The position numbers and the translations under genes are program-made. 64,000 nucleotides of DNA, from positions 20,210,001 to 20,274,000 of the forward strand of contig NC_079883.1 in NCBI RefSeq assembly GCF_029227915.1, written 5' to 3'. This stretch comes from Hydractinia symbiolongicarpus (lineage: Eukaryota; Cnidaria; Hydrozoa; Anthoathecata; Hydractiniidae). The notes below the pieces were generated by a model. It had not been told where the DNA came from and ran no database searches. It saw nothing but the letters and a program-made list of their open reading frames with translations. Numbering within the stretch: position 1 is the first letter of the stretch; every line of letters begins with the position of its first letter. Positions 21,926 to 32,420 of the stretch are shown one piece after another.

Positions 21926-23319
21926 GGGATCGTCTCAAAATGTTCGTATGTTTTTTTCGTATAATTATACGAACGCTACGAAGTACTTCGTTTCGTGAAA
22001 CGAATGTCATACGAAGCGCTTCGTTTCAAATAAAAAATGTAAACGAAGTTTATACGAACTTTGTTAATATATGATACGAACTTAAACGAAGTTTTTTTAC
22101 CGTACAAAATGAAATGATACGAACTTTGAACAAAGTAAATTGCTATACGATCTTGAAACGAACTTCAAAAGTACCGGCGTGATTGCGCATAATAACGAAA
22201 CCAGAAACAAAAGAATTAAACGATTTTTTTTTAAAGACGAAAGAAATAATACGCACTTTAAACGAAACCAGAAATAAAAAAAGTAAAATATACGAGGTTG
22301 ACTTCTTTGAAAAGACTAGTAAAATTGCATATTCATAAGTTCAATCTACACGATCTACGGCGATCTTTTCGCTTTCTACGATCCTGTTTTCATGATTTTT
22401 AAACGATGTACGGCGATCTTTTCGCTTTCTACGATCCCGTTTTCATGATTTTTAAACGATCTACGGCGTTCTTTTCGTTTTCTACGATCCCGTTTTCATG
22501 ATTTTTAAACGAGCTACGGCGATCTTTTCGCTTTCTACGATCCCGTTTTCATGATTTTTAAACGAGCTACGGCGATCTTTTCGCTTTCTACGATCCTGTT
22601 TTCATGATTTTTAAACGATCTACGGCGATCTTTTCGTTTTCTACGATCCCATTTTCATGATTTTTAAACGATCTACGGCGATCTTTTCGTTTACAACCAT
22701 CCCGTTTTCATGATTTTTAAACGATCTACGGCGTTCTTTTCGCTTTCTACGATCCCGTTTTCATGATTTTTTAAACGATCTACGGCGATATTTTCGCTTT
22801 CTACGATCCCGTTTTCATGATTTTTAAACGATTTACGGCGATTCTTTCGCTTTCTATGATCCCGTTTTCATGAATTTTAAACGTTCCACAGTGATCTTTT
22901 CGCTTTCTACGATCCTGTTTTCATGATTTTTAAACGATCTACAGAGATGTTTTTGCTTTCTACGATGCCGTGGAGACGATCCTTAAGACCTTAGATAATA
23001 AATCCAATTAGAATAAACGAAGTTCGTATAACGAAACGAACTTTATAATTGTTGAAAAAATTCCAATATAAAACTATAGATAATAGTCCAATTATAATAA
23101 ACGAACTTTGTAATAGCAAATTATTATATGAACTTCTTTAAAAATACGAACTACATACGAACTTTATTTTAAATGATACGAACTTTATACGAACTTGTAA
23201 TTTTGATGATACGAAAAAGTTCGTCTTAAAAATAAAATGATACGAAAGATTTAATAAATCGATACGAAGTTTTTTATACGAATTATACGAACTACGTACG
23301 AACATTATGAGACGATCCC
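21926..23319. mobile_element. 1.39-kb TIR element with TAA duplication (PIF/Harbinger-like) carrying a satellite
   Basis: The left end GGGATCGTCTCAAAATGTTC and the right end (reverse complement GGGATCGTCTCATAATGTTC) are flanked by TAA on both sides (21923-21925 and 23320-23322). The outer thirds are built from short variants of ACGAAGTT/TACGAACTT. The core is a 53-bp satellite. A 3-bp TAA duplication points to PIF/Harbinger. There is no transposase, so it is non-autonomous. Confidence 0.85.
22350..22985 (+). repeat. 53-bp satellite, 12 tandem units
   Basis: Twelve units of a 53-bp monomer, consensus starting ACGATCTACGGCGATCTTTT, with CTACGATCCCGTTTTCATGA in its second half. The units at the right edge are the most diverged. 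Each unit contains two CGATC-type words. The last unit runs into GGAGACGATCCTTAAG, a near copy of the element's own terminus. Confidence 0.93.
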
Positions 23320-23322
23320 TAA

Positions 23323-23720
23323 CGTGATTCAATCAATACGCATGCATTGTTAAAACGTTCCATATGTATTGTAAGTGACTACCAAAATCAACAGTGAAAC
23401 AAACTTTTGGTGCACACCAATATCATAATGACTAATTTTGAACTTGCTACCAGAAATCGGGATTGCCTTCTTTTAGCCAATAGAATAATTTCTCAGAAAT
23501 GCAATGCTGCAATGCAGTGTATCCAGGTCCCTGTCTTCTTTTATGAACAGAATAGCACTAAAAGGCTTGTGCTTTTCTATGCAGTTTTGCCAGCTACAAA
23601 ACAGTATACTAAGGCTACTTCAACATGAACATTTTATCCAAATTAAGGTAACAGTAAGCAACACAAATTTTTCTAAACTTATTTGTTGTCATCTGTTTAT
23701 CTGTCTCTCTATCTGCCTGC

Positions 23721-23722
<2 letters not shown>
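23323..23722. other. Short unannotated gap
   Basis: No supported gene. Overlapping open frames on the plus strand have no recognisable domain. Confidence 0.35.

Positions 23723-23756
<34 letters not shown>
23723..23756. repeat. (CAT)n microsatellite at the LINE 3' end
   Basis: About eleven CAT units. On the minus strand this is (ATG)n at the 3' side of the RTE-like LINE, where RTE elements commonly carry a short simple-repeat tail. Confidence 0.85.
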
Positions 23757-23758
<2 letters not shown>

Positions 23759-23815
23759 TTGTCATCATTCTCGGCTTAACTTCCGTTTTCCATGCTAGCA
23801 TGGGTTGGACGGGGT

Positions 23816-25457
23816 ATATTAATGACCCTCTTCCAATCTGATCTAGACTGTGTTAGATCTAAACTCAACTTCCTTTATATCAAGTCTGTCCTTATAACCT
23901 GCCAAGTCTTTCTCGGTCTGCCTCTGGCCTTTGCCCTAGGAACTATCAAGTCTCTACACTTTCTTACCCAATTATCCTCCTCCATTCTTTCCAAGTGTCC
24001 CAGCCAATTCAATCTTCTTATCTGGATAACATCTTTAATTCTACGGATACTTAGCTTGCTTTTTAGCTCATCTGAACTCTTTCTGTCTCTCAGACTGGTG
24101 CTACACATCCACCTAATCATACTCATATCATTCTTATCATATCATTATCATTCTTCCTGCTTCACTGCCCATGTCTCACAACCGTATAACATAACACTTC
24201 TTACACAGACCTCATACAACCTACCTTTTACCTCAATTGACAAAACTCTGCTAGTTAACGAAGGAAGTACATCTCTGAACTTTTTCCAAGCAGAACATAA
24301 CCTGCAAGTAACACTTCTTCAAACACCCCATTCACTGCCCAACATATCACCTAAGTAACAGAAGTTCTCAACTATCTCTAACGAGCCACTGTTGTACATC
24401 ATTAAAGCTGGAAATACTTTATTCTCTATAATCTCACCTTTGCAACGCTTGCTTACAAACTGAATGTCAGCTCTTAACCTTCCACCAATACTACTGCACT
24501 TCTTATGTACCCAATGCTTGCAAGTCTGACAAAAAATTGAGTTACTACCAACCCCTTTCCTGCAAACTCCACAAGGCCACTTTCCAACTACAAGGTCACA
24601 CTTGGCTGCAATGCTACTAATCATGACTTTAGACTTTGCTGTGTTCACCCTTATCCCTTTCTCTTCTAGTCCTTTCTTCCACTTCTCAAACTTTTCAACT
24701 AATTCTTCCATCGACTCTGCTATGAGAACCAAATCATCTGCATACAATAACTCCCATGGACAACCTGTTCTGAACTCCAACAACAGCGCTTCTAAGACTA
24801 GAACAAACAACAAAGGACTAAGTACAGAACCCTGATGTACACCAACATTTACACTAAATTCATCACTAAGTGAATCACGACTTCTAGCATTGCTGTTCAA
24901 TCGTAACTAGCCACTTATCCACACCTAATTTTCTCATAGCCCACCAAATAACTTTACGTGGCACTCTATCAAGCTTTCTCTAAATCTACAAAGGCAAAAT
25001 AGAGATTCTTTCTCCTTCCTAAATACTTTTCCTGAAGCTGTCTGAGTAAAAATATTGCATCTGTAGTGCCACGCCCTGGAACAAAACCAAATTGCATCTT
25101 ATCTATATCAATTCTTTCTCTAAGTAACTTATCAATCACTCTTTCAATAACTTTCATTACTTGATCAACCAACTTCTAACCTCTATAGTTACCTCCTTCT
25201 AATGCATCACCCTTGCCCTTGAAACAATTCACTATTACACTCGACTGCCACTCACTCAGAATAGCACCATTCTTTATAATCTGATTAGCATGACTTGTAA
25301 TAAGCTCAACTCCAATATATCCAGATGCTTTTCCCATCTCTGGAGCAATACCTGATACTCCTGCAGCCTTGCCAATCTTCAATTTCCTAATAGCCTCCGC
25401 TACACATTCTGTCTTGATCTGCATAGCTGGCCCTTCTACAACATCATCATCAGACAA
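23816..25457 (-). pseudogene. RTE-like LINE reverse transcriptase with C-terminal zinc-binding motif
   Basis: Blocks in order: AIRKLKIGKAAGVSGIAPEM (25457-25176), FGFVPGRGTTDAIFLLRQLQ and FAFVDLEKA (25172-24969), VGVHQGSVLSPLLF and ELLYADDLVLIAES with the YADD catalytic motif (near 24735), then CGVCRKGVGSNSIFCQTCKH, a PHD/C4HC3-like cysteine cluster, FCYLGDMLGS, and finally RIKDVIQIRRLNWLGHLERM. Stops or frameshifts lie near 25175, 24960, 24900 and 24318. When active, such proteins copy the element at a nicked genomic site. Confidence 0.85.
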
Positions 25458-25485
25458 ATTATCCTCATCCCAATCAAACTCAGTG

Positions 25486-26901
25486 TTAAGTAACCTGCTG
25501 ATAATAATTCTTCCAAGCTACCCTTTTCTCCTCCTCTGTGCTAGACAAAACACCTTCATCATTATGTATACACTTCTCACCTACAACATCTTGATTAGTC
25601 TTCTTCATTTGCTTTGCTATCTTGACTACCTCATTGCGCTGGTCTTCACTTCTTAACACATATGCAAATCTGTTTCTCTCGGCTTCTGATTTTGCCTTAT
25701 ACACTGCTGTACGAGCACGACGCTTAGCTTCTAAGTAAATATTTTTACTACCACCTGACTTCCACTCTTTCAAAAGTTTCCTCTTTTCCTTTATACACTG
25801 GTCAACCTCATTATTCCACCACCAGGTCTGTCTATGTCTAGCTGGTCCTTTCGTCCACCCACAGGTATCATCAGAAGCTTTTAGAAGACAATTCTTCAAA
25901 GTAGTCCAAGTACTTTCAACATTGTCACTATCACATTGACCATTGTGGGCTAACTGCTGAACTTTTGCTCTAAATTGTCTTGCTACAATCTCTTCCTTCA
26001 GCTTCCAGACTTTACGACGGAGTCTGTACTTTCCCTTGGCTTCTTTAACACTCTTCAAGATAATATCACAAACCAGCAACCTATGCTGGGAAACACTCTT
26101 TCCCCGATAAACTTTCACGTCTTTCATCACTTTTTTGTCTGACTTTCTAACCAGGAAGTAATCTATCTGTGTCTTACAACCACTTGACTTATATGTTCTC
26201 AGCCTACTCTGTCTCTTACTGAATGATGTGTTGCAAGCCACCATGTCTGTTGCCATTCCAAACTCAAGCAATCTCTCCCCTTCCTTACTTCTGCTTCCAA
26301 ATCCATAGCCTCCATGCACACCTCTATAGCCTTCAGATGACTTCCCAACATGACCATTAAAGTGGCCGCCCACCATGACAAGTTCAGTGTCTCCAAACTT
26401 TGATGTGACTGCTATTAACTCATCATAAAACTTATCTTTATCTTCCTCACTGAGTCCACACTATTACCTATCAAAAACTTTATCACTATAATACGACTAT
26501 TAACACACATAACATGTATTACTTTTTCTACCCACTTCCCTGCAACAAATATGCCAATTCCTCCATATCCATCACTATTACCAATCCAAAAAAGCTTATA
26601 CCTTACCCTCCTACCTTTTATAAATCTCACTGAAGCTCCTCTCCACCTGACTTCCTGAACACAATACATATCAACAGATCTACGTTCTAATTTCAACTAC
26701 TTTACCTGCTCTACCTCTCAGAGTACCAACATTTACACTAGCCATCCTCAACCTAGTGTTATCTACCTTGTGATGTGATAGCTGGGTAACAGTCTGATGA
26801 TGCTTACACCTGACATCTGTCCTACTGTGCGCGACACCTTTTTTCCTTAAGGTTCCAGTGCCGTTTACGCAGTTTGTCTGAATAACTATTCTTACAGCCA
26901 T
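25486..26901 (-). pseudogene. RTE-like LINE AP endonuclease and linker
   Basis: The N-terminal block MASVNVGTLRGRAGKVVEIR (about 26750-26690) is followed, in a second frame, by VDMYCVQEVRWRGASVRFIK with the catalytic Glu. The third block (26376-25486) has GGHFNGHVG where D-N-G is expected in active enzymes (H replaces D of GDFN), then QIDYFLVRKSD and SVSQHRLLVCDI (the SDH-type motif as SQH). A basic linker leads to the RT. Frameshifts near 26690 and 26400 break it. Confidence 0.8.
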
Positions 26902-27090
26902 TAATAAAGAGTTTTGACATTGTTTTACAGCTGGATGCCCTTCCTAGCGCCAACCGTTCACAGACCGGACTGGGTGTTTTTTTAAAGTAACACCATCAAT
27001 ATGTGGCATTTCATGGGACTTCCACAATCGCCCCTTTAAACTAAGGTATGGTGGAGGACGTTCAACTCCTCCCTTGTCTCTTAAAGAGAC

Positions 27091-27580
27091 CCATCACCTG
27101 CCTGTCTATATATAGGCTATAAAATACTTGAGGTTGTGTATCTACTTGCGAAATGCAATTTTCCCTTATAGATTTTCCTGCCAATTTGAGTTAAAGCAAT
27201 TAATACAAGGATATGAAGAAACTCTTATCAAGGTATAAACTTTTTTCCGGCCGATATTTTCGGGAAAAAAACAGAAAATTTTGTTGTACAAAGCACCATA
27301 TTGTTACATATCGGTGTTACAAGATTTCATCCTTTCAATTCTGCACTTCACAGTTCCCTCTATGCAACAAATGTGCAATGCATTCTGGTGGTTATAGTCA
27401 ACAGCAACCTAGCAACAGTTTGATTACATAGAGTAGTTTGTTTTCATCTGACTGGTACGCAAATTACTACGGGGATAATATTATCTACAACATTTAAAGA
27501 TGTAATTGTGCTATGGAAATAATAGGAAAACGACTTAATGCCATTATACCGTTATTCTATTTTTAAATAAGCAGCAGTGC
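27091..27580. other. Gap with a short sequence shared with ~33.2 kb
   Basis: Mostly unremarkable. The segment 27350-27400 (TTCCCTCTATGCAACAAATG, then TGCAATGCATTCTGGTGGTT) recurs on the opposite strand at about 33150-33220. Confidence 0.5.
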
Positions 27581-27581
27581 C

Positions 27582-28345
27582 ATGAGTGAATTATTACTGT
27601 CTGAAGATACATCCTCAAATATTTTATCAACAACATCCTTGGACCTAGTTTTTCTAAAAACTTTTGCATGGGTACAAGACCAGTATTTAGAGATTGTACT
27701 AACAAGGAATATTCCTCCTGTGAAATTGAAGAAATGGTTCAATGAGAGAATAAAGTTTGGTTACAAACTTAAGAGTTTCTCCAACCTTTAGCTCACGAAA
27801 AAATACATGGCTATATGATTTTAGGAGAAAGCTTTGACAATAAAGATGGAGTGGCTATAAAACATAAAATTGCTTGCTATCAACTATTTAAAGGTGATTA
27901 TGTCAAGAAAGTAGGGTAAAGCCAAACATAAAGGTTGAGAAATTATCCTTCCTTGTGAATGTTTTTATAGTTGCTTCAATGAGGAACAGATACACTGTTT
28001 ACGTACATTTGTGTCAAGTATCTGGAGAGATTCTGTATTCCATATGTAACTGCAAAGCTGGTACAAGAGGATGCTGTAAACTTGTTGCAGCACTACTTTA
28101 CTAAATTGTGTTACTTAAACTGTCAACTTTAAATATCATTCCAGATGATAAAACTTGTACTGATAAATAGCAGCAATGGCATGTTTCTGATGAGGGCAGA
28201 AACGAGGCAATAAAATTTTCAGAACTGCAATTTGAAAAAGCTAACATAACGAAAGATCTTTTGTCACCATAGTCGCCAAAGACCTATTGTGTGTGACAAA
28301 AGAAATTATTGTGCATCCCTAATTTTTACATACCAGCCTTCACAA
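27582..28345 (+). pseudogene. SWIM zinc-finger protein pseudogene
   Basis: After a start-like segment (MSELLLSEDTSSNILSTTS), frames give FLVNVFIVASMRNRYTVYVH, then YSICNCKAGTRGCCKLVAAL, which matches a SWIM zinc finger (CxC...CxH) except that the final His is Leu. Downstream, IIPDDKTCT and WHVSDEGRNEAIKFSELQFE and RQRPIVCDKRNYCAS match the segment after SWIM in long, uncharacterised proteins widespread in invertebrates, some of which carry YqaJ-type nuclease domains. At least four frameshifts or stops break it. No nuclease domain remains. Confidence 0.65.
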
Positions 28346-28740
28346 AAAAAAATTAAAAAACTAAGCAATGATTTATTTTATTTATTTATCTATTTATTTA
28401 TAATGAATATTTATACAGGATAAAAATATTTTCAGTATTTAAAACACTGCTATTTAAATGTGTCCTGTGTATATATAATAAAATTAATAATATAAGTAAA
28501 ATATCGTAAAAAAATGAAAAACTTGAAAAACATATAATAATCACACACATGAATTGGAAAATAAGACAATAAAAGTTACCATGTAGCAATGCAGACTAAA
28601 AAAAGAAAGCAAGGAAGCATGAAAGGACAAAGTTGGATTGACTTGATGAAAAAAGAAATAGATAATACATTTTCGCACAATTAAGACTGACCTTCTCTCA
28701 ACTAAGTTTATAATATTTTTTTGTGGAACATTAGTGATCC
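28346..28740. other. Low-complexity AT-rich gap
   Basis: Contains a TTTATTTATTTATCTATTTA tract (about 28375-28400). No gene seen. Confidence 0.5.
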
Positions 28741-28742
28741 TC

Positions 28743-29997
28743 TCAGCTCGATTTCTTATTGATTGAAGTTTTATATTTTTCTGTAGAGTTCAAATTCAAA
28801 TTTGTTGTACAATTGTACATTAGTGCAGATATTGATTGGTAAATTTTGCTAGAGCATTCATTGTCCAAGCCATCTCTCAGGTTACTCAACATACAAAGTT
28901 TGTTTGAAGCTTGTTTATAGAGGTAATTATCCAGTACCCCGAGTAATTTTTCTTTTGTTTGTAACGTTTCCAATCATTGGACCTTTTCGATTTACGAGCC
29001 TTACGAAGGAGTTTATCACATTCATTTATGTGATTTTTTATGTCATTTGATAGCCACGGACAGTGCCAACCTTCAACACGTTTTACAATTTTTGGTGCAT
29101 AAATGTTAAAACTGCTTTGAAGAACATTTTTCATTAAAGACCAAGCGGAATTTGCACATGTACTTGAGTAAACAGAGGACCAATCCGTATTATATAGCTG
29201 TTCACATAAATGATGTGAATCATATGACTTGTAGTTTCGAGTGAGGTAATAAGCGTTCATGGTTCAATTTACGAACGCAGCCTACGCAATCATGGTCACT
29301 AAGGCTTAAAGAAAATACGTCATGCCTTACAATATTTGATGGTCGATTTGTTAAAATAATGTCTATCAAAGTCGAGGTGTCTTTTGTTGTTCTTGTAGGT
29401 TGATTAACAATTTGTGCAAAACCATTTAATTTTATAACACCTTTCAAGTTCTGGTGATCGTTTTTCTTCAGATAATTAATATTTAAATCTCCAAGGAGTA
29501 ACGTTTCTAGATTAATACCATTAACACTTTTTAACAAAGTTTCAAAGTTGTTTTCAAAACTTTTATTTGTGTATAACGAGGAATCCAAGGGTCTGTACAA
29601 GGTGCCAACTAGTATATTTTTGGCTTTTTTCAACAACTTGTATCCAAATACACTCTATACCTTCTTGTTCCAAGTCTGTTCTTCTGATAAATGATAATTT
29701 GTCAGATATATACATTGATGCTCCTCCTCCGCCTCCTTTTGGTCGGTTTCTTTTCACATATTTGTAACCCAAAATCTCATATAGGGCATCTATGTCCATA
29801 GAACCTTCGTTGACAACATGCGTTTCCGAGAGTGTAAAAATATCAGACAAGCCACCATTAAATAATGCTTTTAAGTTTGTAATGTTATGAGGCAAACCCC
29901 TGATGTTTTGGTGCATAAATTTCAAACCTTTAGCTGATGTAAAATCTGTTAAGTTTTCGCGTGTTGGACCAGGACAAGTTTCGATATCTCCACTCAT
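28743..29997 (-). pseudogene. CR1/L2-like LINE endonuclease region, RT missing
   Basis: The minus frame starting at 29997 opens with MSGDIETCPGP, a 2A-like motif, then GLKFMHQNIRGLPHNITNLK and IFTLSETHVV (endonuclease with catalytic Glu), GGGGGASMYISDKL, and in a second frame LLLGDLNINYL, PTRTTKDTSTLIDIILTNRP and SLSDHDCVGCV, the C-terminal catalytic motif. A linker block WLSNDIKNHINECDKLLRKA follows. The sequence then degrades and no RT is present, so this is a 5' fragment or an internally deleted copy. Frameshifts occur near 29600, 29250 and 28950. Confidence 0.82.
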
Positions 29998-29998
29998 T

Positions 29999-30014
29999 TA
30001 TATATATATATATT
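29999..30014. repeat. (TA)n microsatellite
   Basis: Short TATATATATATATA tract directly upstream (in LINE orientation) of the ATG of the endonuclease frame. Confidence 0.85.
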
Positions 30015-30168
30015 TCATGCAACTCACGGAAAAAGTCGAATTGTTTAAAAAATGAATGCGTTGGAAAGCCATATTTTTTGAAACAAAAAAATCTGCAGTA
30101 GAAGATGTGATAAAAACTAATATACATATGGACTAAAAACTTTAAAATGCCCGCCACAAGTCAAAGAA

Positions 30169-31343
30169 TTGATACCCTTTGAAAACGACTCACTAGGGAT
30201 GATCAAAAACTTTAAGTTCCAGTACGTACCTAACAACTTCCAAGATAGACTAAACGATGATTTGAAAGAAATCAGTAGGTCAAATAAAACACTAACAGTC
30301 GCAGATAAAACTTCAAACATGTATAGGCTTACCAATGAAGACTACAATAAATTAATTACAAATTCCATTACATCAGCCTACAAAAAAACAAACAGCAATA
30401 TTCACAAGCAGGTCGTAAACAAAGGCAAAGTTATTCTAAAAGGAGAATCGACAGATTACAAATAAATTCTAAAACTAACTGTTTTATCACTTTAAATAAT
30501 CACAAAGAGAATTTTTAAAATAACACGACTGTACGGTTAATTAATTCGGCGAAAAATGAACTTGAACGTATAAGCAAGGAAATCCTTGAAACCATTAACA
30601 AGAAATTTGTGAAATCTCTACATGTAAACCAATGGAAATGTACAGAAAATGTTATAGAATGGTTTAGCAAAGTTGAAAATAAAAACAAACATAAATTCTT
30701 AATGTTTGACGTTAAGGATTTTTATCCTTCTATTAATGAAACAACACTTAATAAAGCATTAACGTTTGCCAAGACAATTGTCAAGATCTCTAAAAAAGAT
30801 GAAGAATTCATAAAACATTCAAAAAAATCTTTATTGTTTAACGGTAATGACACATGGATTAAATCGAACAGTGGTTTATTTGACGTTACAATGGGGGCAT
30901 GATGGTGCTGAAACCTGTGAACGTACATACTAAATCTTGTAGGTAAGAAATACAAAAAAAGCGATATTAGTTTGTATAGAGACGATGGATTAGCCGTGTT
31001 TAAGCAGAAAAGAGGACCACAACTAGAGAAAATTAAGAAAGACATCCAAAAAACATTTAAAGAATGTGGATTATTAATAACAATTCAGAGTAACATGAAA
31101 ATTGTAAACTATTTGGATTGTACCTTCAACATAAACAACGGAACCTATGAAGCTTATCGTAAACCTAATGACGAAACCAGTTACATAAACGTAGAATCCA
31201 ACCATTCAACTTCAATTATTAAACAAGTTCCAATAGCCTTAGAAGAACGACTTTCACTACTGTCTGCAAACGAAAAAATATTTTACCAATATACAACTTA
31301 CTTCCAAAAAACTTACATACACAAACAAACAAATAAACAATAA
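30169..31343 (+). pseudogene. Penelope-like reverse transcriptase
   Basis: The first block has NNFQDRLNDDLKEISRSNKT, then NMYRLTNEDYNKLI and SAYKKTNS. The RT core shows KFLMFDVKDFYPSINETTLN with catalytic Asp (DVKDFYPS) near 30705, and ISLYRDDGLAVF near 30975, where YRDD replaces the more usual YVDD/YADD. NYLDCTFNINNGTYEAYRKP follows. Gaps between 30465 and 30609 and near 30905 contain stops or frameshifts, so the copy is dead. Confidence 0.82.
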
Positions 31344-31492
31344 CAGAAAAAACTGAAAAAGAAATATAATTTGGTTTAATCCCCCCCACAGCCTAAATGT
31401 TAAAACAAAATTGCAAAGCAATTTTTATTGCTAATCTACAAACATTTTACTCGAAGACACAAGTATTGTGCCTAACATGAAACAACACATAG

Positions 31493-31930
31493 ATGCCCAT
31501 AATAAAAACATACACCAAACCTTCCCAAAAAGAACAAAACTGCAACTGCATCAAAAAAGAACAATGTCCCTTAAACCACCAATGCCTGACACCATGCATT
31601 GTTTACCAAGCTAATCTGATGTCTAAAGAAAATCCACGGTATGAGGAAAATTATATTGGCATTAGCGAAGTGGCATTTAAAAAACGTTATGCAAACCATA
31701 AGAAGTTACTCCACACAGAACGATACAAGAGTGATACAGCTTTATCAAAAGAAGTATGGCGATTGAAGAAGAACAAGGAAACACCGAAAATTCGATGGAA
31801 AATTATCAAAAAATGTTCCCAGTATAACCCTAATTCAAAAACTGTAACCTCTGCCTTAATGAAAAGTATGAAATTTTAACCTTTAAAGGAATCGAAATGC
31901 AGACACCAAAACAAATTCTTGTTGGCCGAT
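31493..31930 (+). pseudogene. Penelope-like GIY-YIG endonuclease
   Basis: A Cys/His-rich start (CNCIKKEQCPLNHQCLTPCI) precedes VYQANL and NYIGISEVAFKKRYANHKKL, the YIG and downstream Arg/His motifs. TALSKEVWRLKKNKETPKIR and WKIIKKCSQYN complete the domain. After a frameshift near 31875 the sequence continues as ESKCRHQNKFLLADF, the usual tail of these proteins. In this position the domain normally nicks target DNA to prime reverse transcription. Confidence 0.8.
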
Positions 31931-31960
31931 TTTGACACTAATGACTGACGTCAAATGAAG

Positions 31961-32150
31961 CCATGGCATATACGTGAGAACATGATATTGGATATTAAAC
32001 GTTAACTTTGTAAATTTTTAGTCAGCTGGCTGAGGATTGTGTTCGAATAATTCCTCTTTTCTGGGTACAGTATACATATTATAGAACAGTAGTAGAACAG
32101 TACAATTGATAGAACGGTAGTACGACAACAGTAGCAGAATACAGTACAAT
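31961..32150. other. 3' flank of the Penelope-like element
   Basis: Includes a degenerate TAGAACAGTAGTAGAACAGT patch (about 32080-32140). No gene. Confidence 0.35.
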
Positions 32151-32420
32151 TCACCCAGTTGGTGGTTCAAGCCCACCAGCACAAGCCTTCACTTCCGCCA
32201 ATCACGGCCACCTACCAAGCCGCGTGTTTCGGGCTCGATCGATTTTCGGGCTCGGTCCTGTAGTGAGAGAAAAGGCAATTGAAAACTCGTCTCACTATCG
32301 GACTGATAGCTCAGTTGGAAGAGCAGTGGGGCGCTAACCCAATGGTCGCTGGTTCAAATCCCGCTCGGTCGAAGTTTTCACTTTCGCCAATAGAGATCAC
32401 CTCCACTTCTGAAAATTGTG
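32150..32420 (+). mobile_element. tRNA-derived SINE, apparently dimeric
   Basis: At 32300-32371 a tRNA-like sequence has box A (TAGCTCAGTTGG) and box B (GGTTCAAATCC), followed by a tail TTTCACTTTCGCCAATAGAG. A second, upstream 3' half (about 32160-32215) has GGTGGTTCAAGCCCACC and the related tail TTCACTTCCGCCAATCACGG, suggesting two head-to-tail monomers. The tRNA part pairs imperfectly (a G-G mismatch at the first acceptor pair and C at position 33), so it is better read as a SINE head than as a working tRNA gene. Confidence 0.65.

Larger units (their letters stand above)
23723..27090 (-). mobile_element. RTE-like non-LTR retrotransposon, nearly full length
   Basis: Minus-strand order is a 5' leader (27090-26910; it includes ACAGCTGGATGCCCTTCCTA, read on the plus strand at about 26929-26948), an AP-type endonuclease, a reverse transcriptase, a C-terminal zinc-binding segment, and an (ATG)n tail. 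Frames change several times. A second, truncated copy of the family lies at 51072-51945 on the plus strand. Confidence 0.85.
30160..31960 (+). mobile_element. Penelope-like retroelement, decayed
   Basis: N-terminal segment (30169-30465), RT core (30609-31340) and a GIY-YIG endonuclease (31493-31930) follow in the order of canonical Penelope-like elements with a C-terminal endonuclease. Frames change at several points. No terminal repeats were resolved. Confidence 0.82.

Noticed and set aside
23875-24358. Plus-strand 188-codon frame at 23792-24358
   Set aside because: It is the shadow of the minus-strand LINE RT C-terminal region, which has clear family motifs.
32300-32371. Functional tRNA gene
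   Set aside because: Boxes A and B are good, but the first acceptor pair is G-G, position 33 is C, the anticodon would be GCT (Ser) without a long variable arm, and a SINE-like tail follows. Treated as a SINE head.
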